A stretch of DNA of 64,000 bases, taken from positions 310,001-374,000 of the forward strand of contig JAWZYV010014451.1 in the NCBI GenBank assembly GCA_038373885.1, read 5' to 3'. Positions within the stretch are counted from its first letter, which is position 1, and the number at the start of each line of letters is the position of its first letter. Shown here in pieces: positions 26,434 through 37,776 of the stretch. The position numbers were made by a program, and so were the translations under genes. The notes beneath the pieces are model-generated. The model searched no databases. It saw only the letters and a program-made list of their open reading frames with translations, and was not told where the DNA came from. This DNA is from Cheiracanthium punctorium (lineage: Eukaryota; Arthropoda; Arachnida; Araneae; Cheiracanthiidae).

Positions 26434-27796
26434 TCCATTAAGCGCCAAAGCTCCCATTACGGGAACATCTATTATATATTTTTTTTCTTAAAATATTTTA
26501 ACGCAATTTACGAAATACACATTTTATATAAACATTTACACTATAGGGTGTGTTATATATTTTTATCAGAACAATATATTTTAATTTGATGTTTTTCTAA
26601 TTTTTAAAAAAGTGAAATTTTGTCTTTATGACTGTCTTATATAAAACTTAGAAAAAAAAATGGTCACTTAAATGTTTCAAGTAGAATGCATATTTAAAAC
26701 CAACATCTTGGAGAACAACATTCTTAAAATCCTGCATGAACAGATTGCTATAAAGGAATGCTATAAACGCTCATATTTCTTGTTCCCACAGCGGGAGCTT
26801 TGGCGCCCTCCCACTAGTTAGCATTTCCAGTTACTCTGTATTGGGTTATTGGTCTTTCTGGCATTCCAGGTAATGAGATGGCGGATTCTCTTGCCAGGTT
26901 GCGCTTGGCTCTTTTTTTGTTGGACCTGAGCCGGTTCTCGGTATCTCGAGTAAATGTAACAGGGATACTGTTTTTAGCCACTTTAGCAAGCTTCAGTATT
27001 CCAGCTGGCTTAAGTGTAATGGACAGAAGCAGGCCAAAGAGATCAATCTTGGCTTTCCTGGTGTTAGATGCAAGGAACTTCTGTGTTTCAACAGGTCCAG
27101 TCTCCGTAGGGCTATTGGCCTGTTAACTGGGCACTGTTGCCTTAAAAGGCATCTAAATATAATGAAGGTTGTCAATGATCCCACTTCTCGGGGGTTGTCT
27201 TCTTAAGCAGGAAACTGCTTTACACATCCTCTGTGAGTGTGAGTACTTCTCTGATTATAGGTTTGAGCATCTTGGGCGCCATGTCATTGAGCCCTGGGTG
27301 CTTCACAAAATGTCTGTTAGGTCTATGCTGATGTTCCCATCTGCTACTGGGCTCTTTTCGTAGGGCCTTTTCCATATTGCTTGGGGATGATACAATAGAC
27401 CCATGGTCGCAGTACCTGCCCTTTTTGGGCCTCCCCTCCAAGTCATAAGTCATAGCATTTCCAGATTGATTTTGCTACCGTTCAACAATAAAGAAATGCT
27501 TGGCACTTCGCAGGCTGGTTATTTCGTACATTATAGTATCAACAACAAAAATAATTATTTTATATATACAATTTTGAGCAGAATATGCGTAAAAAAGGAA
27601 TTGCTGTATCCAAATTGGAGAAAGACATTTATCCCGATAACACGCCAAAGCTCCCGCTACGGGAACATGCTATATTTCCTAAATGCTTTGAGTTTAAAAA
27701 AAATTCCAACTGTTCTATAATAGAGGCATGCAATATGTAAAAAATGTATATACATTTAAAAATTTCTATCTGATTCTCATAGCGGCGTTTAATGGG
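26434..27796. mobile_element. TTAA-flanked piggyBac-like element, split by a LINE fragment
   Basis: TTAA occurs at 26430-26433 and 27797-27800. The ends are TCCATTAAGCGCC and the inverse of CCCATTAAACGCCGC. A subterminal motif, cgccaaagctccc followed by cgggaaca, occurs three times: 26442 (plus), about 26780-26807 (minus) and 27642 (plus). That means either one element with internal inverted repeats interrupted by the LINE piece at ~26815-27480, or two truncated copies side by side. A similar cgg/ctgggaaca motif occurs in the family at 11649, hinting at relatedness. No transposase seen. Confidence 0.55.
26815..27480 (+). pseudogene. Jockey-like LINE ORF2 3' fragment
   Basis: Three frames carry pieces of the C-terminal part of a non-LTR retrotransposon ORF2. 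SGIPGNEMADSLARL (26860-26905) is the conserved end of an RNase H domain. A second frame at about 27000-27170 reads like NRSSLRRAIGLLTGHC followed by LKRHLNIM. A third at 27185-27360 has LKQETALHILCECEYF, the His/Cys knuckle region that ends these proteins, followed by RFEHLGRHV. Two frame changes and stops make it dead. Only the 3' part is present, as expected of 5'-truncated LINE copies. It lies between the halves of a piggyBac-like element. Confidence 0.75.
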
Positions 27797-27800
27797 TTAA

Positions 27801-28143
27801 CCAATCAGAAAAAAAGAATAATTTTCAAACAGAAATTAAAAATAAATAAATTTCTTCATCCTTTTCTTTCACATGTTAATATTTGAGTAGTTCTGTTTTG
27901 GAGTCACTATAATTAAGTTGTATACTAGAGATCACCACCAGAGTTAGCAATAAAACCATCCTTTTTCCCTCAGATAACCCACCCTCCTAACAAAAAATGT
28001 AAAGATTCAACTTTTGAGTTCTACGTGTCCCAAAAATAATTATTGAGTTTTATGCTTATTGCTTAAAAGTTCTCATTATTTATATGTCATTCTTAATTTT
28101 CTGAAGACTGTATATGTTTGAACTAAATTAAAATTTCAAAGAC
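27801..28143. other. Non-coding, nothing recognised
   Basis: AT-rich sequence between the TTAA-flanked element and the tandem duplication. Confidence 0.4.
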
Positions 28144-28685
28144 AAATTTATCATTAATTCACTCAGTACTTTTCTGGGCCTTTAATTTCATCAGACAAAA
28201 TGTTTTATTTATCTTCAACAAAAATTCAGCTCGATAGTGAATGACGACTGAGTTTGACAATTTATATGTAGTATATGAGTTGAAACATATAACGATTTTC
28301 ATATTGAATCATAACCATGTATGAATTGTAACATATTGTAACATATGGCCATCGAGGTTTTCTTTTTAAATATTTTATGACATTTTTTAAAAAATGCTTG
28401 TCGCAATAGAAATGAAATTTATCATTAATTCACTCAGTACTTTTCTGGGCCTTTAATTTCATCAGACAAAATGTTTTATTTATCTTCAACAAAAATTCAG
28501 CTCGATAGTGAATGACGACTGAGTTTGACAATTTATATGTAGTATATGAGTTGAAACATATAACGATTTTCATAATCATAACCATGTATGAATTGTAACA
28601 TATTGTAACATATGGCCATCGAGGTTTTCTTTTTAAATATTTTATGACATTTTTTAAAAATTGCTTGTCGCAATAGAAATGAAAT
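28144..28685. repeat. Near-perfect tandem duplication, period 271 bp
   Basis: The unit starting aaatttatcattaattcact at 28144 starts again at 28415. The copies differ mainly by a 4-5 base gap (tcatattgaatcat versus tcataatcat) and one base near 28391/28660. The high identity implies a recent duplication, unless the assembly is at fault. No coding content. Confidence 0.92.
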
Positions 28686-29080
28686 TCATCTACAAAATTT
28701 TCAATTTAAAAATTTGTACGAAATTTATTTAACTTATGATAGTTTTTTTTAATCTACAAGAATGCAGAACTATATATCCATGCAATGATCTTATGGATAC
28801 ACATATATATTAATGTTAGTAGTATCCAAATCAAACTATCCTAAATATTAAAACGTACATTACAAATATTTTAAATTTTATTCTTAGACATAAATCAAAC
28901 TGACATATGAAGTCTTAATAAGTAAACATTCGTGATTCACAAATCGTATATTATTAAAATTAACAAAACTTTAAGATCAATCTATTTTAAAATGCTTACA
29001 ACTTTAAACAAATGCCTTGAATACAATCCATGATGAGAATGAAAACGCATGTAATTTCAAAATAACAAAAATACTAAATA
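28686..29080. other. Non-coding, nothing recognised
   Basis: AT-rich, no repeat ends or frames of note. Confidence 0.4.
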
Positions 29081-29082
29081 TA

Positions 29083-29925
29083 CCGGGGGTTTCAAAACAG
29101 ATGTTAAAGCAATTATATTTTGAAACGTAATTGATAGAAGCATGCTTTCAATTAGAAAAGTTCGTCAGATAAAGAGTAGATTCCAAATGTGGTAATTTTT
29201 TACTAGGGGTTTTATACATATTAAAATACGATATTTCATGTTCATGCGGTCCCTCCTTTACAATCACTTATATGTAGAATAATTTTGCTCTTTGTCTATG
29301 AAAAGTAATAAAAAAATTCCCATGTTTCGAAGTAGAAAAGTTCTGGAGCTCCTGCAATTTGAATATTTTGGCATTTGTCAGCAAGCATTAAGGGGATGTA
29401 TCAAAAATGAGTAACGTGTATTTACTTTTAAAATGACGTTAATTTATGTTAACAGTCACTCGGTAGACACAGTTAATACCTCAAATCCTATTTTACCTGG
29501 AGTTTTCCCATAACGCACGTTTGGCATTCTGTATTGAATGTTACCTCACCATAGTATCCCACACCATTTTTTTTCATTCTCTCTTTTACAATTTAAACTT
29601 CCTTCTGTAGAAGCGTGACGGAATTACTGGATAACCCCCGACAGGATGACTGAATTATCTAATTTGCTAATTTTATAACACAGTGCCAATCCATTCAAGT
29701 AAAACTGTATATGCTCACACGTTTGGACGTATTTAATTGAAATTCTCAACAATGGGATCATTATTTAATTTTCTTAGACAAAGAGCACAATTGTATACAT
29801 CCCCCAGTAAATAAACTTGCCATATCTGAAATCTACTCTTTATTTGATGAACTTTTCTAATTTAAAATATATATCGCTTATGGTTTAAAATATAATCGCT
29901 CTAACATCTATTTTGAAACACCCGG
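29083..29925. mobile_element. TA-flanked long-TIR element (843 bp)
   Basis: The ends read CCGGGGGTTTCAAAACAGAT and the inverse of CCGGGTGTTTCAAAATAGAT. TA flanks at 29081-29082 and 29926-29927. Similarity continues far inward (gatgttaaagcaattatatt; aaagagtagatt; gctctttgtct near 29289 and its inverse near 29775), giving terminal repeats of about 200 bp. No transposase frame. A Tc1/mariner-type non-autonomous element is the likeliest identity. Confidence 0.75.
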
Positions 29926-29927
29926 TA

Positions 29928-31076
29928 TATCAGAATCTATTTAAAAAATGTTAGGAATAAATGTCCTAATTATAACATTCCGTGTGAGGGTTTATGTCTT
30001 ACATCTGCTTTAACAAAAAGTAATGTTTACTTTTATGGTCCCTTGTATAACCATTCACGTAGTGTCAGACCTGCTTTCCTATTTTCCCCAAAAAATGTGG
30101 CTGAAAATAGCCCACTTAAGCACAGAAAAACGTAGTTTGAATACTGATGCCAACATCCTATTTTCGTACAAAAACTTGATTTAAATATATTATAATAGAA
30201 TATAATATGACAAGAAAGAAACTTGAATTTCTTAAGGACTCGCAACTGTGTTTTTCAAAAGAAAAATATGTATGTAATATGAAGCTGTTGTTTGAAAACA
30301 CATCGATAAATAGATATTGTGTAAATTACAGTTCCTATTAATGGGATGATAAGAAGTCATACAAGCTTGGAGAGTTAGTAAGTTGTATAGTTTTTTTTTA
30401 TAGAAATGTTTAGATTCATGCATTTGTGGAAATTGTTTATTTGTAAAAAGATTACATTTATTTCAAAGAAGTACATTACACATCAGAAAGTAGTTCTGAA
30501 GTGTTATGGAAATAATGTGTATGGAAGTAGCACAGTTTCTTGTGAAAAGTTAAGTCTTCTAACGAGAAGATACGAATAAAAAAATAATGATGGATATAAA
30601 TTTTCAACAGAGCAATTGTGCTAGAGAGATCTCGGTAAATCTGTTACTTGAAGTAGTCGAATAACTGTGAGTCATAAGATGTTGTATTTAATGTAATGTT
30701 AAACACATATTCAGAAATGAACATCCAGGTTTTGTGTTTTTCCCGTTGCATTTCATATTACCAGAGTAAAATGAAGTCATGTTTGCACATTTCTTTTCCA
30801 AAGAGAGAAATTCAAAATATTTCGTCACGTTTTTATTATGTAATAAATCCTGCCGACAAAATATTAAAAACTTCTTACTTGACATTAAAGAGCAGTTAAA
30901 ACGCTATTCCTAAGACATGACGCCATATATTTTTTCTTTAAATCACTCAAAATGTCATGTTACTTCCTCGAAGCTCATTTTTTTATCCAGTAAATCAATT
31001 ACTGCTACTAGCGCTACCTAATATTTTAAAATTTCTTGGAGATATCAGTATAAAAGGACAAAATTCCCTGTCAATA
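29928..31076. other. Non-coding, nothing recognised
   Basis: AT-rich. Short frames at 30033-30423 (minus) and 30688-30899 (both strands) show no domain. Confidence 0.4.
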
Positions 31077-31080
31077 TTAA

Positions 31081-31550
31081 CCCTTTATAAACCGAATTGA
31101 GATCCAGAAATATTTTAAATATTTTATTTGCAGATTTTAAATATTTTATTTGCATATTTTATACACTTTTCACTGTATTCACAATTGGAAGTATGGGTCA
31201 TTTCTGACTCTACTTTTACACTGGTTTCAAAAACAAAATACACTGATGGGTAGTTTCAATAATCAGTGAAATATTAAAAGTAAATAAAAGCTTTAATTTA
31301 AAGTAAGATATCAATTAAGTTTGCATGGGGAGGGTGTGTATCATGATAGCTCTGTAAAAATTTATTTAGATGGCTATTTTCACGATTTTTTGTCCAGTTT
31401 CTCACTCATGATAGAAATTCAACTCCAATTTCATCCAAGTCATGTTTCAACTTTATCGGCTCATTTTCTCAAGTCAATATTGATAAAATTTCATTTTTGA
31501 ATAATTTTTTAATTCGATGTTTCCAGTTGCGAGCATTGGTCTCTAATAGG
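31081..31550. mobile_element. Possible TTAA-flanked element (470 bp)
   Basis: TTAA at 31077-31080 and 31551-31554. The left end is CCCTTTATAAACC and the inverted right end CCTATTAGAGACC, agreeing at about two thirds of positions. The spacing and TTAA flanks fit a decayed piggyBac-like miniature element. TTAA is common in such AT-rich DNA, so this is tentative. Confidence 0.35.
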
Positions 31551-31554
31551 TTAA

Positions 31555-33865
31555 ACAAAAGAAAGTAACAGACATTCGCAGAAATGCTCGATCCATCATG
31601 AATGCTCAAATGCGGAGCTATGTTTCTCTATAAATTCAACTGAATTTCTTATTCTTCAATGCCATGCCATGTAAGATATATTATCATGCTACGTTTCTGC
31701 TTCAACAGGAAGAGGGGCAAACTGAGGAGCTTCCACATCTAGTCACAAATAGTTCTTCAACATGAGATGCACTGTACGGCTTCAAATGTAGTAGTTGAAG
31801 ATAATAAATATAAGTACAATTCCGTCTTCATTTTGCAGAGAAATCTATTTCCTTTATTTAAAATATTCTATTAAAACCACATCGATCAACTACACGTATT
31901 TTATCAATAATAAAGTTTTCAAAACTTGGGACTTATGAATATCATTCGTTGCGGGTACACGCACATACACGCACATACACACACACACACGGATATATAT
32001 ATAGTAAGCTGCAGTCATAAACATATCACTACTATAAAATGAAAATGATATTTCCTACTGCATACCTACACATACACAGTAATTATAAAAATGCCAGTAT
32101 AAAAGCACTCTTCAAGTACTTATATACTTATAGATCTGCTTATTTATGTTATTCCAACTGAAAAAAAGTAATATTTAACGAGTTGATATAGGATGGCTTT
32201 TAGGTTTGCGATGAGAACATCATATTAAAAATCGCAAATTCGTTCTCTTATAACTGCAATTTTCCTGACAGTATCTTTATGCAATTATAAAAACATTTCA
32301 TACACATACTGTTCTATATAATCGCTACATTAGTTTTTCTTATTTCAGTTGCAAACACAAGTGGAACAGAAAATTTATGTTTTAATATTTAAAAAAATAA
32401 AACCTATTTCGGCCGTATTTCTGTATATTAATAATTTTAGGCATAATAGATAAAATCTCTCTTCAAAAACCTATATAAGTTATTTATTGGCCTTTGACTT
32501 AGATTACTCAAACTGAAAAAAAAAGAAAAATGAAATGAAAATAAAAACAGAATATTTATAGAGTTTCCTCAACTAGTGGCTTGCAGTCACTTCTAAAATG
32601 ACTAAACTTCATTATAAATCATATTTTACTGTTATATAATGTTTTCATACATTATTTTGAAGACGTGAACACAAAGTGAAATCTGCATATTTTTCTTTTT
32701 CTGTCAATAGTAAGTTAATAATATAGTTTAAATTAAACTTTTTGTAACTGAAAAAGTTTTATTTTATTTCAACACTCACAAAAATAAATAAATAAAAGGA
32801 ATAGGATAATAATAATTTAAAAAAATTAAATATATACGCTGTTTAATACTAATAAGGTGTAGACTAACAGAAAAGATAATAAATAGATTCTATATTTACA
32901 AATAAATAAATATTTTATTCAAATGAATGTTTTAGAATAGACTAGTTATATTCCTTTTGTCATATCCACACATACTCACATGCATGAGCATGCATCTACA
33001 TGCACGCATACATGCATTGTTTACCTATTCGGCGAAACTCGATTCTTTAAACCGCAATCCAGAGGCAGAATATTATATTACAGCTTTGAAATGGGATGTT
33101 TTATTCTGAAATATTTTGAAAAATTCTTATATGCTGACAGTCAGAGAAACATGTTTATTCTTTAATGTAACTCTTAAAGAATTTCTTGTTTCGAGACAGT
33201 TCTTCGAAAATATATTTTCTGCAGTTAGATTGATAAAATTTTGGTTTGAAACATTCTAGTAGTTTCGAAGGCTCTGAGCTAAACACAGATAGTCTCTGGT
33301 ATTCCCAAAAAATTCTTTTTTCTTTATTTTTTTCTCTTTTTTTTATCAAATGTCTCTTACGGGACAATGTAACAATAACGTTCTGTTTAATAATTTTACA
33401 AAATATATTGTAAGTGCGTTATTTTAAAGAGAAAATGGTTTTCTCAAAAGATGCTTGAAATACTTATAAATACAAAAAGTTTATATTAATACGAACAGGA
33501 GATGTAATTCATTCGAGACATATCTACCATAAAAACTTTTGAACACACACACACACATCATATGCATTAATACATCTGAATAAATTATTGCTTTAGAAAC
33601 ACTGAAACCTCAGATACCACAAAATGAAACATTCTGTTTAGTGAGCAGCCGACCAAATCACTATTTACCGTCAAGAAATACCCATACCCAAAAGAACTAC
33701 CAAACCACAGGCTCTGTGCAACAACAGTCTAAATGAGATCCCTGAACTCCCCTTAACTGTAGGAATGCAGAAGCATATGTCCTGGTTAGGTGGTGAGCCT
33801 AATGTAAGACCCCCACTGTACAGTATCGCAAGCAAGCTTCCTTCTTCTTTTATCTAAGCTATAAC
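31555..33865. other. Non-coding; CA-type microsatellites
   Basis: CA-rich simple repeat at 31956-31990 and (AC)n at 33543-33557; A-runs and T-runs elsewhere. The stretch 33640-33865 has more balanced base composition but no frame or repeat I can identify. Confidence 0.45.
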
Positions 33866-34061
33866 ATATTGTTGGAGAATACCCTGCTTGTTCCTGATTT
33901 TCCCGTATAAAGTCCAATTGGTGTAGAAAGTTCAGTAACGAGTCCACTTGCCGGGATAGAACACTATTGCTTCTAGAACTTCGTCGGACAATCATCTGTA
34001 CAGGCCAATCAGCCAGAAACGTGCTGATAACACTGCACTTAGTACAAAAGCGTTCAAAAAT

Positions 34062-34105
34062 CCCTAATAGCACAACAGTCCCCTGTGACTGTTGTGCTAT
34101 TAGGG
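34062..34105. repeat. Perfect hairpin, 19-bp arms
   Basis: ccctaatagcacaacagtc (34062-34080), a six-base loop ccctgt, then its exact inverse (34087-34105). It sits at the left boundary of the nested ~3-kb element, so it probably arose as a local inverted duplication of that element's terminus. Confidence 0.9.
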
Positions 34106-34280
34106 TGCGACCACACAATACTGTGACAATAGAGTTGTCGCCGCGACTCCGCAGCAAAGTCAGGCCAGAGTCGCTATGTCCTTTCGCTGTGTATTTACAC
34201 TGCGACCGTTCAGAGTAGTCACTTTGGGACAGTTTTGCTACAGCGAAAAAATTCGGGGAAAAAGAGTTACCGAGAACATG

Positions 34281-34400
34281 CACTAGATGGCAGCACCAAA
34301 CTCTCAGGCAAGAAAAAGGTCAGGTCCAGTATCGAACCCTCGAGCCAATGGGTCGTAGGCCAGTGTCTTGCCTCAACGCTTTGATTACCTTGCTCAAGAT
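34281..34400 (-). mobile_element. tRNA-derived SINE-like segment with CTCF-like site
   Basis: On minus the order is gttgaggcaagacactggcc (A-box region), ctacgacccattggctcgag, then ggttcgatactgg (B-box-like). This matches a tRNA-derived head of about 70 nt. It then runs to gctgccatctagtgc. On plus, cactagatggc at 34281-34291 fits the CTCF core CASYAGRKGGC at every position. The tRNA arms no longer pair well, so this is not a tRNA gene. The full SINE extent is uncertain. Confidence 0.45.
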
Positions 34401-34835
34401 TCTTTAAAAGTAAACTGAATGCTGCAAAAGCTAGTTCTGCATTGGCTTCTTTTGGAAATTAAAAATTTTTCTGGGGTATTTTATAAATGGAGGGAAAATA
34501 CCATAATTAATGAATATAAATTAAAAATCTTAAATCTTTCTTTTTCCATATAAATTATTTTCAGGAGATAATGTGCTGTTTTATTTAAGTATTCATCCAA
34601 AAAAACTAATGATTGATTGAAATTTCTTATTCGGTTATGAGAAGGAGTAGTAATTTTGTTATGTGCTATGTTATGAGGGATAAGATTTATATTTTTGATA
34701 TATTTTGCCTAAAAGGGATTTCATATAAAAATAAATGCAATTAATTGGAAAAACATGCATTAGATAAAATAAATAAAGTATCTTTGACTTAGAACCATAG
34801 TTTTACCTCAAATTTTCCTAGTGGAATTTTTCAAA

Positions 34836-34992
34836 CAGGGACGTATTTAAAGGGGGGGGGGCATCTGAAAACTGAAAGCAATTACTAAAAAACAGCAATT
34901 TTGAGATATTTGTATTTACTCTAGTAACAATAAGTTTGAAAATACCGGATAGTGCCCCCCCCATCCGAAATTTAAACCTACATACGCTATCG
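34836..34992. repeat. Possible decayed hAT-like miniature element
   Basis: The left part reads cagggacgtatttaaag plus a G-run. The right part is a C-run followed by aaatttaaacctacatacgc. The layout copies that of the hAT-type element at 534-669 (cag-gcgta-like ends, G-run left, C-run right). The ends match only partly, and no 8-bp duplication is found. Confidence 0.35.
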
Positions 34993-35394
34993 GAACATAT
35001 ATGCATGGGGATATGAAAGAAATTATTAATTTTACTCACAGATACTTAGTTTTCACCATTGTGATTAGAACTCTCAACTCTAATATTTTTAAGAATGATA
35101 TTTTTTTATAAATAATATTGTCTTGTTTAAACGAAATAATTTAAAAATTAATAAATTAAACTAAATTCCATTACTACATAACTGCGAGATTTTATTGAAT
35201 TACTATTTTCGGATTTATTTATTAAATGTTTTACGAAAGAAATTGCCACAAAATATTAGAAAAAATGAGGTGTTTCCAAAGTCGCAAAAGCTACCAGTGT
35301 GACGTCATTTTGTCACACTGGAAGTCCAAAAATGTCAAGTCCAAAAATGTCAAATGGAAGTCCAAAAAATCAGTAGTCACAAAATAGTCACACA

Positions 35395-35545
35395 GTGACT
35401 TCACAGTGGAGTTACTGAGCGACCGATCACATACTAGTCGCATGGTGACTTCACAGTGGAGTCACTTAGCGACCAATCACCTACTAGTCACATGGTGACT
35501 TCACGGCGAAGTCGCATGCTGACTGGTCACAAATAAACTTCACAG
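35395..35545. repeat. Tandem ~50-bp units rich in GTGAC
   Basis: ggtgacttcac recurs at about 35394, 35444 and 35494, with ctactagtcacatgg between units; further gtgac/gtcac words extend to 35600. Placed inside the ~3-kb nested element, they could be internal copies of its transposase-binding sites. That role is inference. Confidence 0.7.
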
Positions 35546-36239
35546 TGACCACAGAGTAGAGTCACATCACTCACAAGTCACAATGTGACTAGCGTTATGA
35601 ATCAATTTGAAGTAAAGTTAATTAATAAACCACCTAATTAAAAATTGTTTTTATAGATGACGTTAATTTTTCATAAAAATGTTATTTGGGAAGTTTCCTT
35701 AGAAGAATTTAGGTTTTTTGTAATTACAGACTTTTCCTCGAGCAGACATATTTACCGTTCTGTGCGTGTGTGTGGTGTGATTCTTTTTTCGGGAACGTTG
35801 GGACATCGGTATCGGAAGAGCACAGACAGCCAGACGCCTTTTCGATGATAACTTACTTTGAATAATTGTTCTCTCCGGTACCCCTCCTCTACTCAATGTA
35901 GTTCTACTCATGAAATGGTAGCAGTTGAAGTTTTTTTTTTCTTTCACTATAACTATCTTTTCTGGAATTCTTTAACCTTCTTTCTAATTTCTAATAACAT
36001 CCAATAATTACGAACATCGATACTAATATATCGATTTATTATATGGAAGAAGAAAAAACAATGACGCAAGAATACAACGATGGAGAAACCCTCGCTGTTT
36101 CAAACTTTAAAATGCAAATCGAATTTCTACAATAGTTACATCAACAAGAACAACTCTTAACCATTTTATCATCGTCAAAGATTCAAAGTTCATTAATAAT
36201 AATCCTTCAAATTTTCAACCATAATAAAATTATCTTACG

Positions 36240-36535
36240 ACCGAACTGTTTATCGAGCGGAGGGTGCCATACATGGAAGCGAGAAGTGATTTAAGGTGCG
36301 GACAATCGTGGTCCGGCCTCTTGGCCGCTGTTTCTCCTACTTGAAGGTCTCTCCGTGAACTCTCCTGCATCTGATAAAAAAAAATGGTTCGAGAGAAGAA
36401 ATGGATGAGAACAGAATGATAACTAGCTGAAAGAGATGGCGACCCCCCCTTTCTACTACTAACATGATAAGTCTTTCTTTTCTTCTCTTTTCTTCTCTTT
36501 TCTTTTCTTTAATTTTTTTTTTTTTTTTTTTTTGA
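36240..36535. other. CpG-richer segment and pyrimidine tract
   Basis: 36240-36450 is unusually GC-balanced for this window (cgagcggagggtgcc, ggtccggcctcttggccgct), with no long open frame; it resembles an untranslated exon or promoter. 36471-36533 is an uninterrupted-looking tract of tcttttcttc repeats ending in about 20 T. Both lie inside the nested element, so this may be sequence it carried along. Confidence 0.35.
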
Positions 36536-37776
36536 GCTCAAAGATATTAGGTAAATTTTAAAAGTGTCAGCTCGGGGTTAGGGATAAATGAGACAATGGA
36601 GTATTATAAAGTTTATTGTATTTTCAAGAATTCACGTAATTTGTCTAGTAATAGTTTTCTAATGTAAAGATCTAAAAATTTTAATAAATGTGAGTTTGTG
36701 TTTGTAAAAATGGCTCCTCTTAATTTTCACGCTTCGTGTAAATTTCTTGTCTTAGCTGTTTTTTCAGGATTTACTTTTCAGGTTCTTTTTTTCAGGAAAC
36801 TTTGCACGTATATCCGTGAGCCTGGGATATTGCGGTCTAGAAATGAATGATGTTTTATTTTATTATTATTTTTTTTAGGAACAGAATACCTTTGAAACAA
36901 ATTCAGTTTTATAGACATTATTTTAGGAAATTTATTTTATTTTATTAGTTAATGAGTAAAAGTATTTGATGGCACAACACTAGTATGTGACAGTCCTACG
37001 ACAATTGTGACGCTCTGTGACGTCACAGCGACTCTTTTGTGACCATCTGTGCTTTTAGGGATGCTGTATTTATCACACTAAATAAAACACTTCCTCAGAC
37101 ATAAATTCAGTGGGAACATAAGAAGGATATCGTAAATCTTCCCTCAAGACTCAACAATGAAGAATTTACACTCAAAACTTTAAAACAAAGCTTCTAAAAC
37201 CGGCCAAGTACAGCTTTCAAAAGCACAATTCACAGCACAATACATCGAACTCACTCAATGAACATTCGGTGAAAACTGACTCTTCGGTCTCTGACTTCTA
37301 TTTATAGGTGTCGCCGAAATTGAAAGAAGGTTCTCGAAGAATGTATTTCTCGAGGATTCCACATAAAGCGGGAGATTTGATTACGTCATAGAAGGGAAAT
37401 ACAGTAATATTAGGCTATCATGTGATGTCAATGCAGTAAAATAAACTTCAAAGGTCCCATTGCAAAAATCGCGCGAAATGTCCGAAGTGTCGCCAAGCTT
37501 GGCAACTTTATTTTCGATATATAGCCAAATTCGGTGCCAAAAAAAAGTCACTAAAAGTGAAGCCAAGTAATCTATACTATCAGTATTTCGCGACGATTTC
37601 TAGAAAACCCTATACAAACCAATTGGGAAGCTCAAAACACCATGTCTCGCGTTCTAAGTGACTGATTTTGATGCGAGAAAATTCAACATTTAACTAATTG
37701 ACGCGTAGAATACGAATTTTAAACTATTTTTAACTGCCAAGAGGAGGCAGAGCAGACCGGAAATTTGAAACAATAT

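Larger units (their letters stand above)
34062..37060. mobile_element. ~3-kb DNA element nested in the solo LTR
   Basis: The left end CCCTAATAGCACAACAGTC and the inverted right end CCCTAAAAGCACAGATGGTC are similar. The flanking dinucleotide AT appears on both sides, at the exact point where LTR homology stops and resumes. The left end forms a perfect 19-bp-arm hairpin (34062-34105). Both subterminal regions are rich in gtgac/gtcac words (near 34130 and 37010). A tandem set of ~50-bp units containing ggtgacttcacagtgg lies at 35395-35545. No transposase is recognised. Inside are a SINE-like piece, a hAT-like segment, a CpG-rich segment and a pyrimidine tract. The superfamily is not assigned. 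Confidence 0.6.
33870..37772 (-). repeat. Old solo LTR of the Gypsy family, split by a DNA element
   Basis: 33870-34060 aligns with the first ~200 bp of the young LTRs (tgttgg..., aaagtccaattggtgtagaa, cttctagaacttcgt). 37061-37772 aligns with the rest (atgctgtatttatcacac, gattacgtcatagaagg, cgccaagcttggcaac, gcgtagaatacgaattttaaa), ending ...gaaaca. ATAT flanks both ends (33866-33869, 37773-37776), a 4-bp target duplication, so this is a solo LTR left after recombination. On minus it keeps a TATA-like CCTATAAATAG (37298-37308). Divergence from the 50.7-57.8 kb LTRs is clearly much greater than theirs from each other. A ~3-kb element interrupts it. Confidence 0.8.

Noticed and set aside
33786..34283. 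165-residue open frame on minus
   Set aside because: It spans the solo LTR and the terminus of the nested DNA element, across a perfect hairpin; no domain, so a chance frame.
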